Below are positions 1-8,911 of a DNA stretch of 64,000 bases, piece after piece (positions within the stretch are counted from its first letter, which is position 1; each line of letters begins with the position of its first letter). Below the pieces are notes generated by a model that did not search any database, was not told the origin of the DNA, and saw nothing but the letters and a program-made list of their open reading frames with translations. The translations under genes and the position numbers were made by a program. The DNA lies in assembly GCA_965223815.1 (NCBI GenBank), contig OZ245019.1, positions 3,906,001 through 3,970,000 on the forward strand. Reading direction: 5' to 3'. This DNA is from HKST-UBA178 sp965223815 (lineage in GTDB: Bacteria > Pseudomonadota > Gammaproteobacteria > Chromatiales > Chromatiaceae).

Positions 1-908
1 TAGGGATGAGTGATCTCGACCTGCTTACGCTCCTGCCACGCGGTTAATAATGTCTTTCTGGCATCATCGGTCAATCGTACGGCACTACTAGCCTCAGTAA
101 TGAAATCCTTTTGTCGAATCTGTCTGCGGTTGAGCAGTGTAACTACGAAGCGATCAGCCCAAGGTGCGCGAAATTCCTCCAACAGATCAAGCGCCAAGCT
201 GAGACGTCCGGGGCGATCTTGATGCAGAAAGCCGACATAAGGATCAAGCCCGACTCCTTGCAATGCCGAAGCGCACTCGTGAGTGATCAAGGTATAGCAA
301 TATGACAACAGTGCATTTACCTGGTCAGTGGGCGGTCTGCGCACTCGTCCCTCAAAATGAAAATCGCTATCCCGCAGCAACTCGTTGAATACTCCAAAGT
401 AGATGTTGGCAGCATCACCTTCGATGCCCATCGCTTCGGCAACAGATTGGGCCTGTTTTGCCCGCCGCAGGTTGGTAGCGAGCCGTCTTACCGCATCCGA
501 GAGAGTATTATTTTCTCCATGGTTGCGTATCTCCCGCATTAGCACAGAGCGGCCGTTGGCGACCTTGGCGGCGACCATCAGGCGAGCAATCGCGAGCGCC
601 TTATTGTCGCAGTCAGCCCAGCGGTATTGAGCGCGGCGCAATAGCACATTGCCGGTTTGCGGCCCCTGAATGCGGGCGAGAAATTTACCGTACTGGGAAT
701 AGAAGGCAAGGCCAATACCCTGCTCGCCACAATAGCCCATTAAAAATGGGGAGACACCAACCTGTCCGAAACAAAGGATATTTGCGATGCTGATGGCGGG
801 AAACTGTCCCAGCTTTTCACCCTCCTGCTTGATGACGATGGTCTCCCGCTCTTTGTGCAGATAGCTCTTCTGGCGAGTGATGTACAGAGTATTGAGCAAC
901 TTTTTCAT
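1..908 (-). CDS. cas1: CRISPR-associated endonuclease/integrase Cas1 (type I-C), 3' end outside window
   Basis: Cas1 is the metal-dependent integrase that, with Cas2, inserts new spacers into the CRISPR array. The reading frame opens at the ATG at 906-908 and stays open to the left edge, so 302 codons are visible of the roughly 340 usual for type I-C Cas1. The family's three metal-binding positions are recognisable: Glu in GIEGDAANIYFGVF, His in DPYVGFLHQDRPGR, and Asp in the LALDLLEEFR motif. It is the sixth and last visible gene of the minus-strand cas operon and starts 12 bp after the cas4 stop. cas2 and the CRISPR array are expected beyond the left edge and cannot be seen here. Nothing suggests inactivation in the visible part. 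Confidence 0.95.
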   Translation of the reverse strand, partial: MKKLLNTLYITRQKSYLHKERETIVIKQEGEKLGQFPAISIANILCFGQVGVSPFLMGYCGEQGIGLAFYSQYGKFLARIQGPQTGNVLLRRAQYRWADCDNKALAIARLMVAAKVANGRSVLMREIRNHGENNTLSDAVRRLATNLRRAKQAQSVAEAMGIEGDAANIYFGVFNELLRDSDFHFEGRVRRPPTDQVNALLSYCYTLITHECASALQGVGLDPYVGFLHQDRPGRLSLALDLLEEFRAPWADRFVVTLLNRRQIRQKDFITEASSAVRLTDDARKTLLTAWQERKQVEITHP

Positions 909-920
909 GGCTGTGGTCCG

Positions 921-1550
921 TCACAATCCGGCATCTGTGAAGAGAGCGTCAACATAATGCCCGGAATGGTCCTTGCGAAAGACCTCCGGCTCGCAGATCT
1001 CTTGCAGTGAACAGGCGCCGCATCGCTGTTTGAATGGCGTTGGCACGGGGGTTCTGCCGGAGGCGATAAGGGCATGTGCTGCTTCGATGGTCTGCTCCGT
1101 GACGGATCGCAAAGTATCATCGAGCTCTACAGGCTCCCGTTTTCTCACCTGCCAGTACCACAGGGCACCTCTGTCGATGGAGATCTGCCGCATCTCCTCC
1201 AAGCAGAGGGCCTGAGCGCAGAGTTGAATCCGGTCCCAATTCTCCACCTTGGGTTTGCCACGTTTGTACTCCACCGGAAAGTAATGGGCTGGCGGCTTGC
1301 CGTTGATCGCCAGCAGGTCGAGCTTGCCGTGGATGAGCAGCCGGCTAGAGAGCACTGAGATACTCCGCTCGTACCGAGTATCGCCACGCTGCTCCGACTC
1401 GTAGCTGTCGACGCGCTCGTGCAGGAGTCGGCCGTGGGCGGTATGGAAGTTTTCCGCCCACGCCTGTTCGATGTGGATCAGCGCGAACTGGCGTGGGCAG
1501 AAAGCATAGTGCTGAAGAGCAGAGAGCTGAAGCCAGGCTTGATCATCCAT
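921..1550 (-). CDS. cas4: CRISPR-associated exonuclease Cas4 (type I-C)
   Basis: Cas4 is a RecB-like iron-sulfur nuclease that trims prespacers and helps choose the PAM side during spacer acquisition with Cas1-Cas2. At 209 aa it matches the usual length. Visible hallmarks are the N-terminal cysteine in HYAFCPRQFAL, the nuclease Asp in GKLDLLA (about residue 98), the E-x-K motif in FPVEYKRGK (about residue 115), and the C-terminal cysteine cluster CGACSLQEIC that completes the Fe-S site. It lies between cas7 (7-bp gap) and cas1 (12-bp gap) on the same strand, which is the standard I-C order, so it should be on the same transcript. Confidence 0.95.
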   Translation of the reverse strand: MDDQAWLQLSALQHYAFCPRQFALIHIEQAWAENFHTAHGRLLHERVDSYESEQRGDTRYERSISVLSSRLLIHGKLDLLAINGKPPAHYFPVEYKRGKPKVENWDRIQLCAQALCLEEMRQISIDRGALWYWQVRKREPVELDDTLRSVTEQTIEAAHALIASGRTPVPTPFKQRCGACSLQEICEPEVFRKDHSGHYVDALFTDAGL

Positions 1551-1557
1551 CGATCTG

Positions 1558-2427
1558 TTACTCTACCTCCAAAATGGTAACACCCCTTTCCTCCAGCCCA
1601 CCGCTGTTGACCATGATTTCATAATCATCGAAACCGTTGGCCGGTGTGCCACTTTCTCCGTTGATCCGATTAACGCTGACCAGTTCGAACAGCCTGTGCG
1701 AAGGCATATTGCCCAAGGCGTCCCGATGTTTGAAGACAATCAGTTTACGGGCGACCATTTCGCCGCGAGCTGCTGAGTGATCATGCTCGAACATCATCTG
1801 TAACGCCTGCCAAAGCTTTTCAAGATCGGCCTCTGAAAAGCCGGTCTTTTCGGCCAACTTTGCGGAGATGAAGCCGTGCATGCGGTAGAGCCCGTAGGGG
1901 ACGATACTCTTGCGCCCCATGGTGCGCTCCTTCTCCAGGTCTTTTTCATTGGTAACCGCCATACGGGTGATCGATATTTCGAGCGGAATGATCGGGTCGA
2001 TCGATTTGGCGAAGGCGAGTTGCACCGGGCCGCGCACCTGTCCGCTGTTGACCTCGGTGGTCATCACTGCGCCAAAGGCGCGTACATCGTAGAAGTTTGC
2101 GCACATCCAAGCAGTGATTTCATGCGCTTTCTGTTCGTCTTTAGGCAGCTTTTTAGCAACCGGCTCGATATCCAAGGCATCGTAGGCCTTCCGGTTTTGA
2201 TTGTTCAGCACGGCTTTCTCTTGCACGTAGATGTCGTAACCCGGTGCATCCCCCTCTGTCAGTTCGATGAAGTTGCGGATCTTGCGTTTTAGGCAGACAT
2301 CGGTCACCAGCCCCTTGCTCGATTCTGGATCGAGGCGCGGCATGTTTCCAGCATCGGGATCACCGTTCGGGTTGCCGTTGGTAACATCGAACAGGTAGAC
2401 GAATTCGTAGCGGTTTTGAATGGTCAT
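1558..2427 (-). CDS. cas7c: Type I-C Cascade backbone protein Cas7 (Csd2 family)
   Basis: Cas7 polymerises along the crRNA to form the backbone of the type I-C interference complex. The 289-aa protein has the family's N-terminal signature: YLFDVTNGNPNGDPDAGN followed by PRLDPESSKGLVTDVCLKRKIRN. The RAMP-type fold places these segments at the RNA-binding palm. The gene lies 21 bp after cas8c and 7 bp before cas4 on the minus strand. Length and motifs are ordinary for the family and the frame is intact. Confidence 0.95.
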   Translation of the reverse strand: MTIQNRYEFVYLFDVTNGNPNGDPDAGNMPRLDPESSKGLVTDVCLKRKIRNFIELTEGDAPGYDIYVQEKAVLNNQNRKAYDALDIEPVAKKLPKDEQKAHEITAWMCANFYDVRAFGAVMTTEVNSGQVRGPVQLAFAKSIDPIIPLEISITRMAVTNEKDLEKERTMGRKSIVPYGLYRMHGFISAKLAEKTGFSEADLEKLWQALQMMFEHDHSAARGEMVARKLIVFKHRDALGNMPSHRLFELVSVNRINGESGTPANGFDDYEIMVNSGGLEERGVTILEVE

Positions 2428-2448
2428 GATCGTATCTCTCTTAATATT

Positions 2449-4281
2449 TTAGTTTGCTTCAGTGCCAGTCTGATCGGAATCATGACTGCTGGACGTGAAA
2501 AACCGTTCGCGCTGCTGATAGTAGCCAATACTGAAACACCCCTGGTCATTCATGGAAAAATGTTTGGGATAACTGGATGGTAATTTGTCGACGATTGAAC
2601 CCAGTTCCTTGTCTAAGTTCACGGCATACCCGGGCTTAGTTTTGCGTAACTTTGAGAGGTGACTTTTGCTTCCGGCAAGCAGTCGCGGAAAAACTGAATA
2701 GGGTATGGTTGACGCAGCCCCATAATAGCGATCGGTAATGGTGGCATTGGCGTCCTTGATGGCGCTGGACTGAATGCGTTCCAGAACAGCAAAGAGCCGA
2801 CCCAACAGATAGGCGTCATTGGTATTGTTTTCATCCAAACTCATGGGAATTTGCTCCTTTGAAAAGTTCTTTCGAAAATCTCGGTGTAAAACTGCCTTGA
2901 TCATCGCAATCCGAAGCGGACTTATGTGCCCGTCGCTTCGTATACGTAGAAGAAGTTGCGCCAATAGGGCCTGGGGATATCGCTCTCCAGTCAGGATTGA
3001 GCGCATCAACTCCCCGGCCAGATGGGCTGGGATCTCCTCCGACTTCACTTTCTGCCCGGCTCGGTGAGGCACTAGTTCGATCAGTAGCCGCCAGATCGAG
3101 GGCGGCTGCTTCCAGGGGAGCGGTTTGAGCGACAGATCGGTGAAGTGCTCTTCGATACGCTCTGCCAGTTCGCCAAAACTGCTGTCGAGCCAGAAGCGAA
3201 TCGAGATGCGAGAGGCGTTCGGGGCCAGTCCCAGCAGATAGAAGCGGGTCGCAAGATCAAGGTCGGGCTTGATCTCCGCCAACGGGCGACCTTGGGCAAG
3301 TTGCTCAACCAGCGGTTTAAGCTGCACCGCCTCGCCCTCGTCACTGGGACTGATAATCTGCATAAAGAGCTGTTCACTCTGCCGCGCCTGCTTACTATCC
3401 TTGGCGACAGCCCAGAAGACCGTGCTGGCGTCACCCACCGTCAGGCAGTGGCGATTATCCCGATTCAGCAGATAGTTGAGCGCCGTGGTGTATTTGAAGG
3501 CGGCCAGTTCCGAGACTGGGGCGTTGTCGCCCTGTTCCTTGCCGTAGGACTCGAAGGAAGTAGCATTGAAAGAGACGATAGAGCCACCTGAACTCTGCCC
3601 ACCATAGACCCCTTTGATGGAGGGATGAAGGCGGGCGATGGTGTCCCGTTTTCCAGTTACCAGGCAGTGGCGTTTATCCGTTTGACTCGACTCTTTCAGC
3701 AGCTCGGCCCATAGTGTTTTGGCGGCCTCGCGGTCATGCAGATAGCAGCGGTCGCCATCCAACTGAAACACGATATTTGTTCCAATGATTTCCTTGTCTT
3801 TCAAATCCCGATCAAAATGTTCGGGCCGCCATTTATCCAAAAAGGTGAGAAGCGCCTGTAATCCCTTATCCTCATTATTGGAAAGATGCTTTTGATGGAA
3901 ACGCTTGAACGACCGAAATGGCAGTCTGGTTTCAATCCATTCATACTCTGAGGACTTATCAGCAGCATTGATGCCAAGCGCATATGCGGTTTTATCCCAC
4001 AGAAAAAATGCGTTGTCCTTGCCCGACTTAAAACTCTTTTCCGTATATTGGCCGGTACGTTTGAAGGATGCGGGGACAAACATCTGTCTTGGCCGACGCT
4101 TGCCGCCAACCTGTTCGTAGATGGGATAACAATCGACGATATCCCCGCTCTTTGAAATCACTACGACATAGCTGATCTTCTCTTCAGTGAATCCAAAGAC
4201 AGGGACTTTGGACAATCCACTATCCCGATCAGGTTCTTCAGCCAGCCGGTCATAGTAGTGGTTCAATGCGGCGAACATCAT
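2449..4281 (-). CDS. cas8c: Type I-C Cascade large subunit Cas8c (Csd1 family)
   Basis: Cas8c is the large subunit of the I-C Cascade; it recognises the PAM and recruits Cas3. In I-C systems an internal start within cas8c also yields the small subunit Cas11c. The 610-aa length fits the Csd1 family, and the start is typical: MMFAALNHYYDRLAEEPD, followed by PVFGFTEEKISYVVVISKSG. The ATG overlaps the cas5 stop by 4 bp (4278-4281), indicating translational coupling. A separate Cas11 start could lie in the C-terminal third, but I did not identify a convincing internal ribosome binding site. The frame is intact. Confidence 0.93.
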   Translation of the reverse strand: MMFAALNHYYDRLAEEPDRDSGLSKVPVFGFTEEKISYVVVISKSGDIVDCYPIYEQVGGKRRPRQMFVPASFKRTGQYTEKSFKSGKDNAFFLWDKTAYALGINAADKSSEYEWIETRLPFRSFKRFHQKHLSNNEDKGLQALLTFLDKWRPEHFDRDLKDKEIIGTNIVFQLDGDRCYLHDREAAKTLWAELLKESSQTDKRHCLVTGKRDTIARLHPSIKGVYGGQSSGGSIVSFNATSFESYGKEQGDNAPVSELAAFKYTTALNYLLNRDNRHCLTVGDASTVFWAVAKDSKQARQSEQLFMQIISPSDEGEAVQLKPLVEQLAQGRPLAEIKPDLDLATRFYLLGLAPNASRISIRFWLDSSFGELAERIEEHFTDLSLKPLPWKQPPSIWRLLIELVPHRAGQKVKSEEIPAHLAGELMRSILTGERYPQALLAQLLLRIRSDGHISPLRIAMIKAVLHRDFRKNFSKEQIPMSLDENNTNDAYLLGRLFAVLERIQSSAIKDANATITDRYYGAASTIPYSVFPRLLAGSKSHLSKLRKTKPGYAVNLDKELGSIVDKLPSSYPKHFSMNDQGCFSIGYYQQRERFFTSSSHDSDQTGTEAN

Positions 4282-4958
4282 GCACTCACCTCCTCGGAAT
4301 CAAACGGAGGTACCTGGATGATACCCCCCTTCATAACGGCGCGGAAAAATTGGGGGGTGTTGTCGTTGTTGAAGTCGATATCGTGCAGCATCCACCCTAG
4401 ATCACGGTCCTTGCCCTGATCGAGCAGATTGGAAATGGGCTGGTTGTCACCCTCAAGCAGAGCAAACTGTGCCGGGAACTCCCGTGTGCCAAGATAAGGG
4501 TGGTGAAAGCACTGCCCCTTACGGGCGCGGCGGTTGAAGATATCGAGATGTTTGCCCTCGTTATCCTCCGCCGTGGCTTTACCAGTCAGTTCAAAGTGGG
4601 CCTCGATCACATAGCCGACATTGCGCAGTATCGTAGCGGCCCGCTGCTGCCGCTCCTTGCCCTCATCGACCACTAGACAGAGATCGGCGGTTGAGCCTTT
4701 GCTCATAGCGCTGTTGGCATTGCGGGCGGAAATCTTGCTGGCCACCTCATTGCGCCGGATCGACTCGAAGCGGATCGGCTCAAGCACATGGAGGCAGTCG
4801 ATAACCCACTTGATCGCTGGTTTCCAGTGAATCGCCTCCAAAATGCCCCGAGCCGCCGACGGAGTGATCACATCGTAAGAAACCCTCTCGACTTTCATCT
4901 CCGGTCGGGTGAAACAGGCATGCTCACCCCAAATATGGAGTTTTATTCCGTAAGGCAT
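4278..4958 (-). CDS. cas5c: Type I-C Cas5 pre-crRNA processing endoribonuclease (Cas5d/Cas5c)
   Basis: Type I-C systems lack Cas6; Cas5 (Cas5d) cuts the pre-crRNA repeat and remains bound to the 5' handle. The 226-aa protein begins GIKLHIWGEHACFTRPEMKVERVSYDVITPSAARGILEAI, which is the characteristic Cas5d N-terminus up to the glycine-rich loop (this stretch includes the Tyr and nearby basic residues used for cleavage in studied homologues). The region GQCFHHPYLGTREFPAQF, also typical, lies near residue 150. It sits 39 bp after cas3 and overlaps cas8c by 4 bp. Confidence 0.94.
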   Translation of the reverse strand: MPYGIKLHIWGEHACFTRPEMKVERVSYDVITPSAARGILEAIHWKPAIKWVIDCLHVLEPIRFESIRRNEVASKISARNANSAMSKGSTADLCLVVDEGKERQQRAATILRNVGYVIEAHFELTGKATAEDNEGKHLDIFNRRARKGQCFHHPYLGTREFPAQFALLEGDNQPISNLLDQGKDRDLGWMLHDIDFNNDNTPQFFRAVMKGGIIQVPPFDSEEVSA

Positions 4959-4997
4959 GGTTGCCCCTCCCTTCTAAGTTTTCAGTCCACTACCAAA

Positions 4998-7226
4998 TTA
5001 AAAAACCAACTTTTCTGCATTGATATAGCTTGGGCTTTCCCAGCTTAATCCAGCCTCGTCGTCATACAGGCTTTGGTTAATCAGTTCCCAAAACTGCTCG
5101 CCAAAACGCTCCGGCGCTATGGTTGCAATCGCAGCTGCCGATTTGAGCGACAGAAAAACCTCTTCCGGTACCTGCACAAGGTAGGGCTGCAATCGCCTCG
5201 CAATCTGCCCAACAAACTCCGCATAGCGCAGCCGCTCGATCAACGACTCTGCTTCGCTGTCGAGCGAGATGATTATCGGTCGCATGGTGCTTTCGATAAT
5301 CCGGTATTCACTGGCGATGGTCTGAAACGGAAAACTGAAGCGTTCGTAGTGATCCCGGTGTAACTTCAGGAGATTCTTTGCATCCAGTCGTTTCTGGTTG
5401 CGCCAGAAGAGATCCCTGAAATACGCGCGAATCGCATCCGGGGCAAGCAGTTTCCCCTGGTGGTTGCGTATCACTGAGCGCATGCTGGCCGCCTGATGCT
5501 CCAGCTCAGGCGGCGCATTCCAGTCTGGTGAGCTGAAGACCAGTACCTCACTCGCCTCTTTGGAGTGCCGTCCCTCGCGGTTGCAGCGTCCCGCTGCCTG
5601 GGCGATCGAATCCAGTCCGCTCTCTGCCCGCATCACCAGCGGAAAGTCGACATCGACCCCGGCCTCGATCAGCGAGGTGGCGATCACCTTGCAGGGTTGC
5701 CCCTCTTTCAGCCACGCACGGATCTCTTCCAGTCTCTCTTTGCGGTGCTTGGCACACATCAAGGTGGTCAGGTGATAGTTCCCTTCGCCCGAACCAAGCA
5801 GATCGTAAAGCGTCCGAGCGTGACGGCGGTTGTTGACGATGATCAGGATCTGCCGGTTCGTTCTCAGCCGTTCGGCTAGCTCTTTATCGGTTTGAACACC
5901 AATATGCCTGACTGTGACCCGATCCAGTTCGTTATAGAGTTGCTCCGGATCGGGAGCGATCTCCCGTACATGCTCGAAGCCGTTGTAAAACTCATCTGAA
6001 CGCAACAGGGCCGGTTGGGTGGCGGTGCAGAGCACCACCGAGCAACGGTAGTTTCGGACCAGCTCATCGATGGCGGCCATGGTGGGGCGCAGCAGCTTCT
6101 GCGGTAGCATCTGCGCCTCGTCCAGGATGATGACACTGCCGCTGATGTTGTGCAGTTTGCGACACTTCGAGCTTCTATCCGCAAACAGGGACTCGAAGAA
6201 CTGCACCGCAGTGGTCACCACAACCGGCGCATCCCAGTTCTCCATCGCCAGTTTGAGTTTGTCCTTGGTCTCTTCCCTCCATTCGAAACCACTATCGTCA
6301 AACGCACTATGATGTTCGAGAACGATATTCTCACCCAACGGCTTGAAAATCCTGCGGAATTCACCGGCATTCTGATCGATGATGCTGGTAAACGGGATGA
6401 CATAGATCACCCGGCGCAATTGGTGAGCCAGCGCATGATCCAGCGAGAAGGCCATCGAGGTGAGCGTCTTGCCACCGCCAGTCGGAACGGTGAGCGAAAA
6501 GAGGCCAGTTTCCAGTTTGGATTGCTCTTTGGCATGTGTGAGCACCCTCGCCCTAAGGCGATTGATATCACTTATCGTGCCTTTGGCCGCTTGCTCCATC
6601 AGGTCAGCAAGATATTGATTGAGCTGTTGATGCAATTGTTTGAGCGGTGGTTGTTGGCCTCGCTTCGGTACTTCGCCTTTGAGCTTCAGATAGTGCCGTT
6701 CCGTATCTAGAAAGTCCGCATCGACCAGACAGGAGTAGAGCATTCTGACCAGAAATGCCCCTTGGAAACCGCCCTGATTTTCAGCCGGTTTGAGCGGCGG
6801 CAGTGGCAGATGCTCCGGAAGACTGATCTCTTCTTTCCAGATCTCATCCAGTTCGGGAATAACACTCTCCAACCGGTCCTTGAGTGTCGATCTTCCCTCG
6901 CCCTGGTCGACCCCATTGGCCAACCCCGCGTGGTGTCCGGCAATGGCATAGGCCAACAGCTTTCCCAACTGACCCCACATCTCCACCGCGACCTTGGCTC
7001 CCGCCGTGGCATGATCCACTCGCCTGCCACCTTCCAGCCGCTGGGCGAACGCTTTGCTGTATTTGCCAAGGTCGTGCAACATGCCACACAGTTCGGCAAG
7101 CCGCTCTGCACCAAAATAGCTGGCATTCTCTCCCGCTAAATGCGCGGTATGGGCCAAATGATCAGAAAGCCGCTGCCAGTCTGATTTAGCCGGATCATTT
7201 CCTGAGTGGGCGTAATAGATTGTCAT
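4998..7226 (-). CDS. cas3: CRISPR-associated HD nuclease-helicase Cas3 (type I-C)
   Basis: Cas3 is the interference effector recruited by Cascade; it unwinds and degrades target DNA. The 742-aa protein joins an N-terminal HD nuclease domain to an SF2 helicase. HD residues are seen in LCGMLHDLGKYSKAF and DHATAGAK (residues about 45-80). Helicase motif I is PTGGGKTLTSMAFS (about 248), motif II ILDEAQMLP (about 372), and motif VI AQAAGRCNREGR (about 560). It is the first gene of the minus-strand cas operon, so the operon promoter should lie in 7227-7340, between it and the IS200-like remnant. The domains look complete and active. Confidence 0.95.
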   Translation of the reverse strand: MTIYYAHSGNDPAKSDWQRLSDHLAHTAHLAGENASYFGAERLAELCGMLHDLGKYSKAFAQRLEGGRRVDHATAGAKVAVEMWGQLGKLLAYAIAGHHAGLANGVDQGEGRSTLKDRLESVIPELDEIWKEEISLPEHLPLPPLKPAENQGGFQGAFLVRMLYSCLVDADFLDTERHYLKLKGEVPKRGQQPPLKQLHQQLNQYLADLMEQAAKGTISDINRLRARVLTHAKEQSKLETGLFSLTVPTGGGKTLTSMAFSLDHALAHQLRRVIYVIPFTSIIDQNAGEFRRIFKPLGENIVLEHHSAFDDSGFEWREETKDKLKLAMENWDAPVVVTTAVQFFESLFADRSSKCRKLHNISGSVIILDEAQMLPQKLLRPTMAAIDELVRNYRCSVVLCTATQPALLRSDEFYNGFEHVREIAPDPEQLYNELDRVTVRHIGVQTDKELAERLRTNRQILIIVNNRRHARTLYDLLGSGEGNYHLTTLMCAKHRKERLEEIRAWLKEGQPCKVIATSLIEAGVDVDFPLVMRAESGLDSIAQAAGRCNREGRHSKEASEVLVFSSPDWNAPPELEHQAASMRSVIRNHQGKLLAPDAIRAYFRDLFWRNQKRLDAKNLLKLHRDHYERFSFPFQTIASEYRIIESTMRPIIISLDSEAESLIERLRYAEFVGQIARRLQPYLVQVPEEVFLSLKSAAAIATIAPERFGEQFWELINQSLYDDEAGLSWESPSYINAEKLVF

Positions 7227-7342
7227 ACTGCATCCTATTGCACTTAAACCAATATAGACGGGCAGCCGGTTCGATTGAGTAAATGTTGCATTGCATGCAC
7301 AATCTCTTCGCCCTATAAGTCGCTAGATATGTTCTCTAATCA

Positions 7343-7945
7343 TCTACTACCCGCAGAGCGGGTAGTTTGATGAAAGCCCCCCAAGGGGGCTATTGTTAAA
7401 GTCCTGCCAGTCTCATCTGCTCCTGGCGTTTCTCTTCCCTTTCCTGGTTCTTAAGTACTCTCGGATCATCTGTTCATCTTAACCAACAGTACTCACACAA
7501 TACCCTCGGGCCCAAAAATGGCGTCCCGTGAAATTTCGCTTCACCTGCAAGTAATCTCTGAATATCCGTATCGCAGATTTCCCTTTCAGAAACCCTATGG
7601 TATTCGCCACGCTAAACTTTAGCGGTATCATCAACAGCATATGGATGTGATCTCTCATCGCGTAGCCTTGGACTAGTTCTACACCCTGTTGGCAACATAG
7701 TTCCCGCAGAATACCCCAATGTCCTTTCTCAGTGTCCCGTAGATTGATTTCTTCCGGTATTTCGGCACAAATACAACATGATATTTGCAATAATGCTTAA
7801 CGTGAGCTTGGCTCTGCCAATCTCTCATAATGGCCTCCCGTAGAACTTGCCGGTTCAAAGGAGGCCATTTTCTTCGATGCACGCCGTTACGGCGGAGCCT
7901 TTTCGCGTCTCACCGCCAGAGGCGGTGGTTTACCAAGGTTTAATT
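7343..7945 (-). mobile_element. Decayed IS200-like insertion sequence (IS200/IS605 superfamily, tnpA only)
   Basis: A single TnpA-type gene remnant is bracketed by imperfectly similar hairpins. One is at 7347-7365 (stem CTACCCGC, loop AGA), the other at 7911-7927 (stem CACCGCC, loop AGA). Subterminal hairpins rather than inverted repeats are what IS200/IS605 transposases recognise as single-stranded ends. A GC-rich hairpin at 7375-7392 follows the gene. No TnpB is present. The exact ends cannot be fixed without a related copy. It lies just upstream of cas3 and could separate the operon from older upstream regulatory DNA. Confidence 0.7.
7396..7828 (-). pseudogene. tnpA: IS200-type transposase TnpA, frameshifted and interrupted
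   Basis: TnpA is an HUH-type Y1 transposase. The frame starts at MRDWQSQAHVKHYCKYHVVF (ATG at 7828), continues through FVPKYRKKSIYG, then shifts frame around 7745-7720. The second frame carries GILRELCCQQGVELVQGYAM and the HUH motif DHIHMLL. It continues to the segment GRHFWARGYCVSTVG and then meets an in-frame TAA where homologues continue. A further shift is needed to read the C-terminal tail ending in QEQMRLAGL at 7396. With at least two frameshifts and a stop it should be inactive unless supplied in trans. Confidence 0.8.
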
Positions 7946-8148
7946 AAAGGGTTTTCCGACAGACTCAACGTACCTACTTGAAAGACATCTGATGCTACCA
8001 ATAAAGCTGTTAGGATTTTTTCCTTATAATTTATTGTTGATCCACAAGAATCCTGATAGCCAAACTTTGCTGTTAATCGCAGTTCGGCCAATGGTCATTC
8101 ATCAATGGTAAAATTGGCTAATGATTTCGGGAAAATCGAGAGAGAAAA

Positions 8149-8766
8149 ATGGCCAGCATGGGTAGCGGACGGCATTGGTATTGGGGCGCGAAAGACTCCA
8201 CCGACGATTACCGGTCCATCGACGTGCGGCGCTGGAAACGGGATGGTCTGCTTGAGCCCCATCAGTCCTTCGGCTGGCAGTGGTCACGGCATGGCGAAGT
8301 AGTTGCCTCCATCCGCGTGTGTACCGAACCGGACCGAGTGATTCTCGCCTACCGCCACCGCAGCGGCAGCGAAGACTGGCAGGACGAAAGCTATCCCGTC
8401 TATCTCGACTGGACCGCTTGCAACCTTGGTGGACAACGCTCCTGGTTCCTCTGCCCTGCCCGAGGTTGCGGTCGGCGCGTGGCGATCCTCTACGGCGGCG
8501 GCATCTTCGCTTGCCGTCACTGCTACCAGTTGGCCTACGCCAGCCAGCGGGAAACCTGGGATGACCGGGCGGCACGGCGGGCCGACCAAATCCGGGATAA
8601 GCTGGGATGGGAGCGAGGTATCCTCAATGGCGACGGATGGAAACCCAAGGGGATGCACTGGAACACCTTCGAACGATTGACCGCACAACACGATGCTTTC
8701 GTGCAGATTTCACTGGCTGGGTTGGTGGAGCGGTTGAATCTGTTGGGGGAGCCACTAGAACAGTAG
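8149..8766 (+). CDS. Hypothetical protein with a zinc-ribbon-like cysteine cluster
   Basis: I do not know a function. The 205-aa protein begins MASMGSGRHWYWGAKDSTDD; the second Met (MGSGR, 8158) may be the true start. The centre (about residues 101-126) has C-P-A-R-G-C-G-R-R, then C-R-H-C some 15 residues later, a CxxxC...CxxC pattern typical of a small zinc ribbon. A GAGAGA stretch precedes the ATG at a workable distance. I recall proteins of this type as scattered, single-gene accessory cargo in proteobacterial genomes. It stands alone, 146 bp before the RES-domain gene. DNA binding is plausible from the zinc ribbon but not shown. Confidence 0.6.
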   Translation: MASMGSGRHWYWGAKDSTDDYRSIDVRRWKRDGLLEPHQSFGWQWSRHGEVVASIRVCTEPDRVILAYRHRSGSEDWQDESYPVYLDWTACNLGGQRSWFLCPARGCGRRVAILYGGGIFACRHCYQLAYASQRETWDDRAARRADQIRDKLGWERGILNGDGWKPKGMHWNTFERLTAQHDAFVQISLAGLVERLNLLGEPLEQ

Positions 8767-8911
8767 ATTCATGATGCTTTGATTTGGAATTACCCTGTCG
8801 AACTGTGTCTGATTGGGACAGGTCACGACTGAAATAGTTTAGTAGAATTGTATAATTCTCCATCTGAATACTATGAATCACTGCACAATCAAAAATAGAT
8901 GAGGCTTTGGT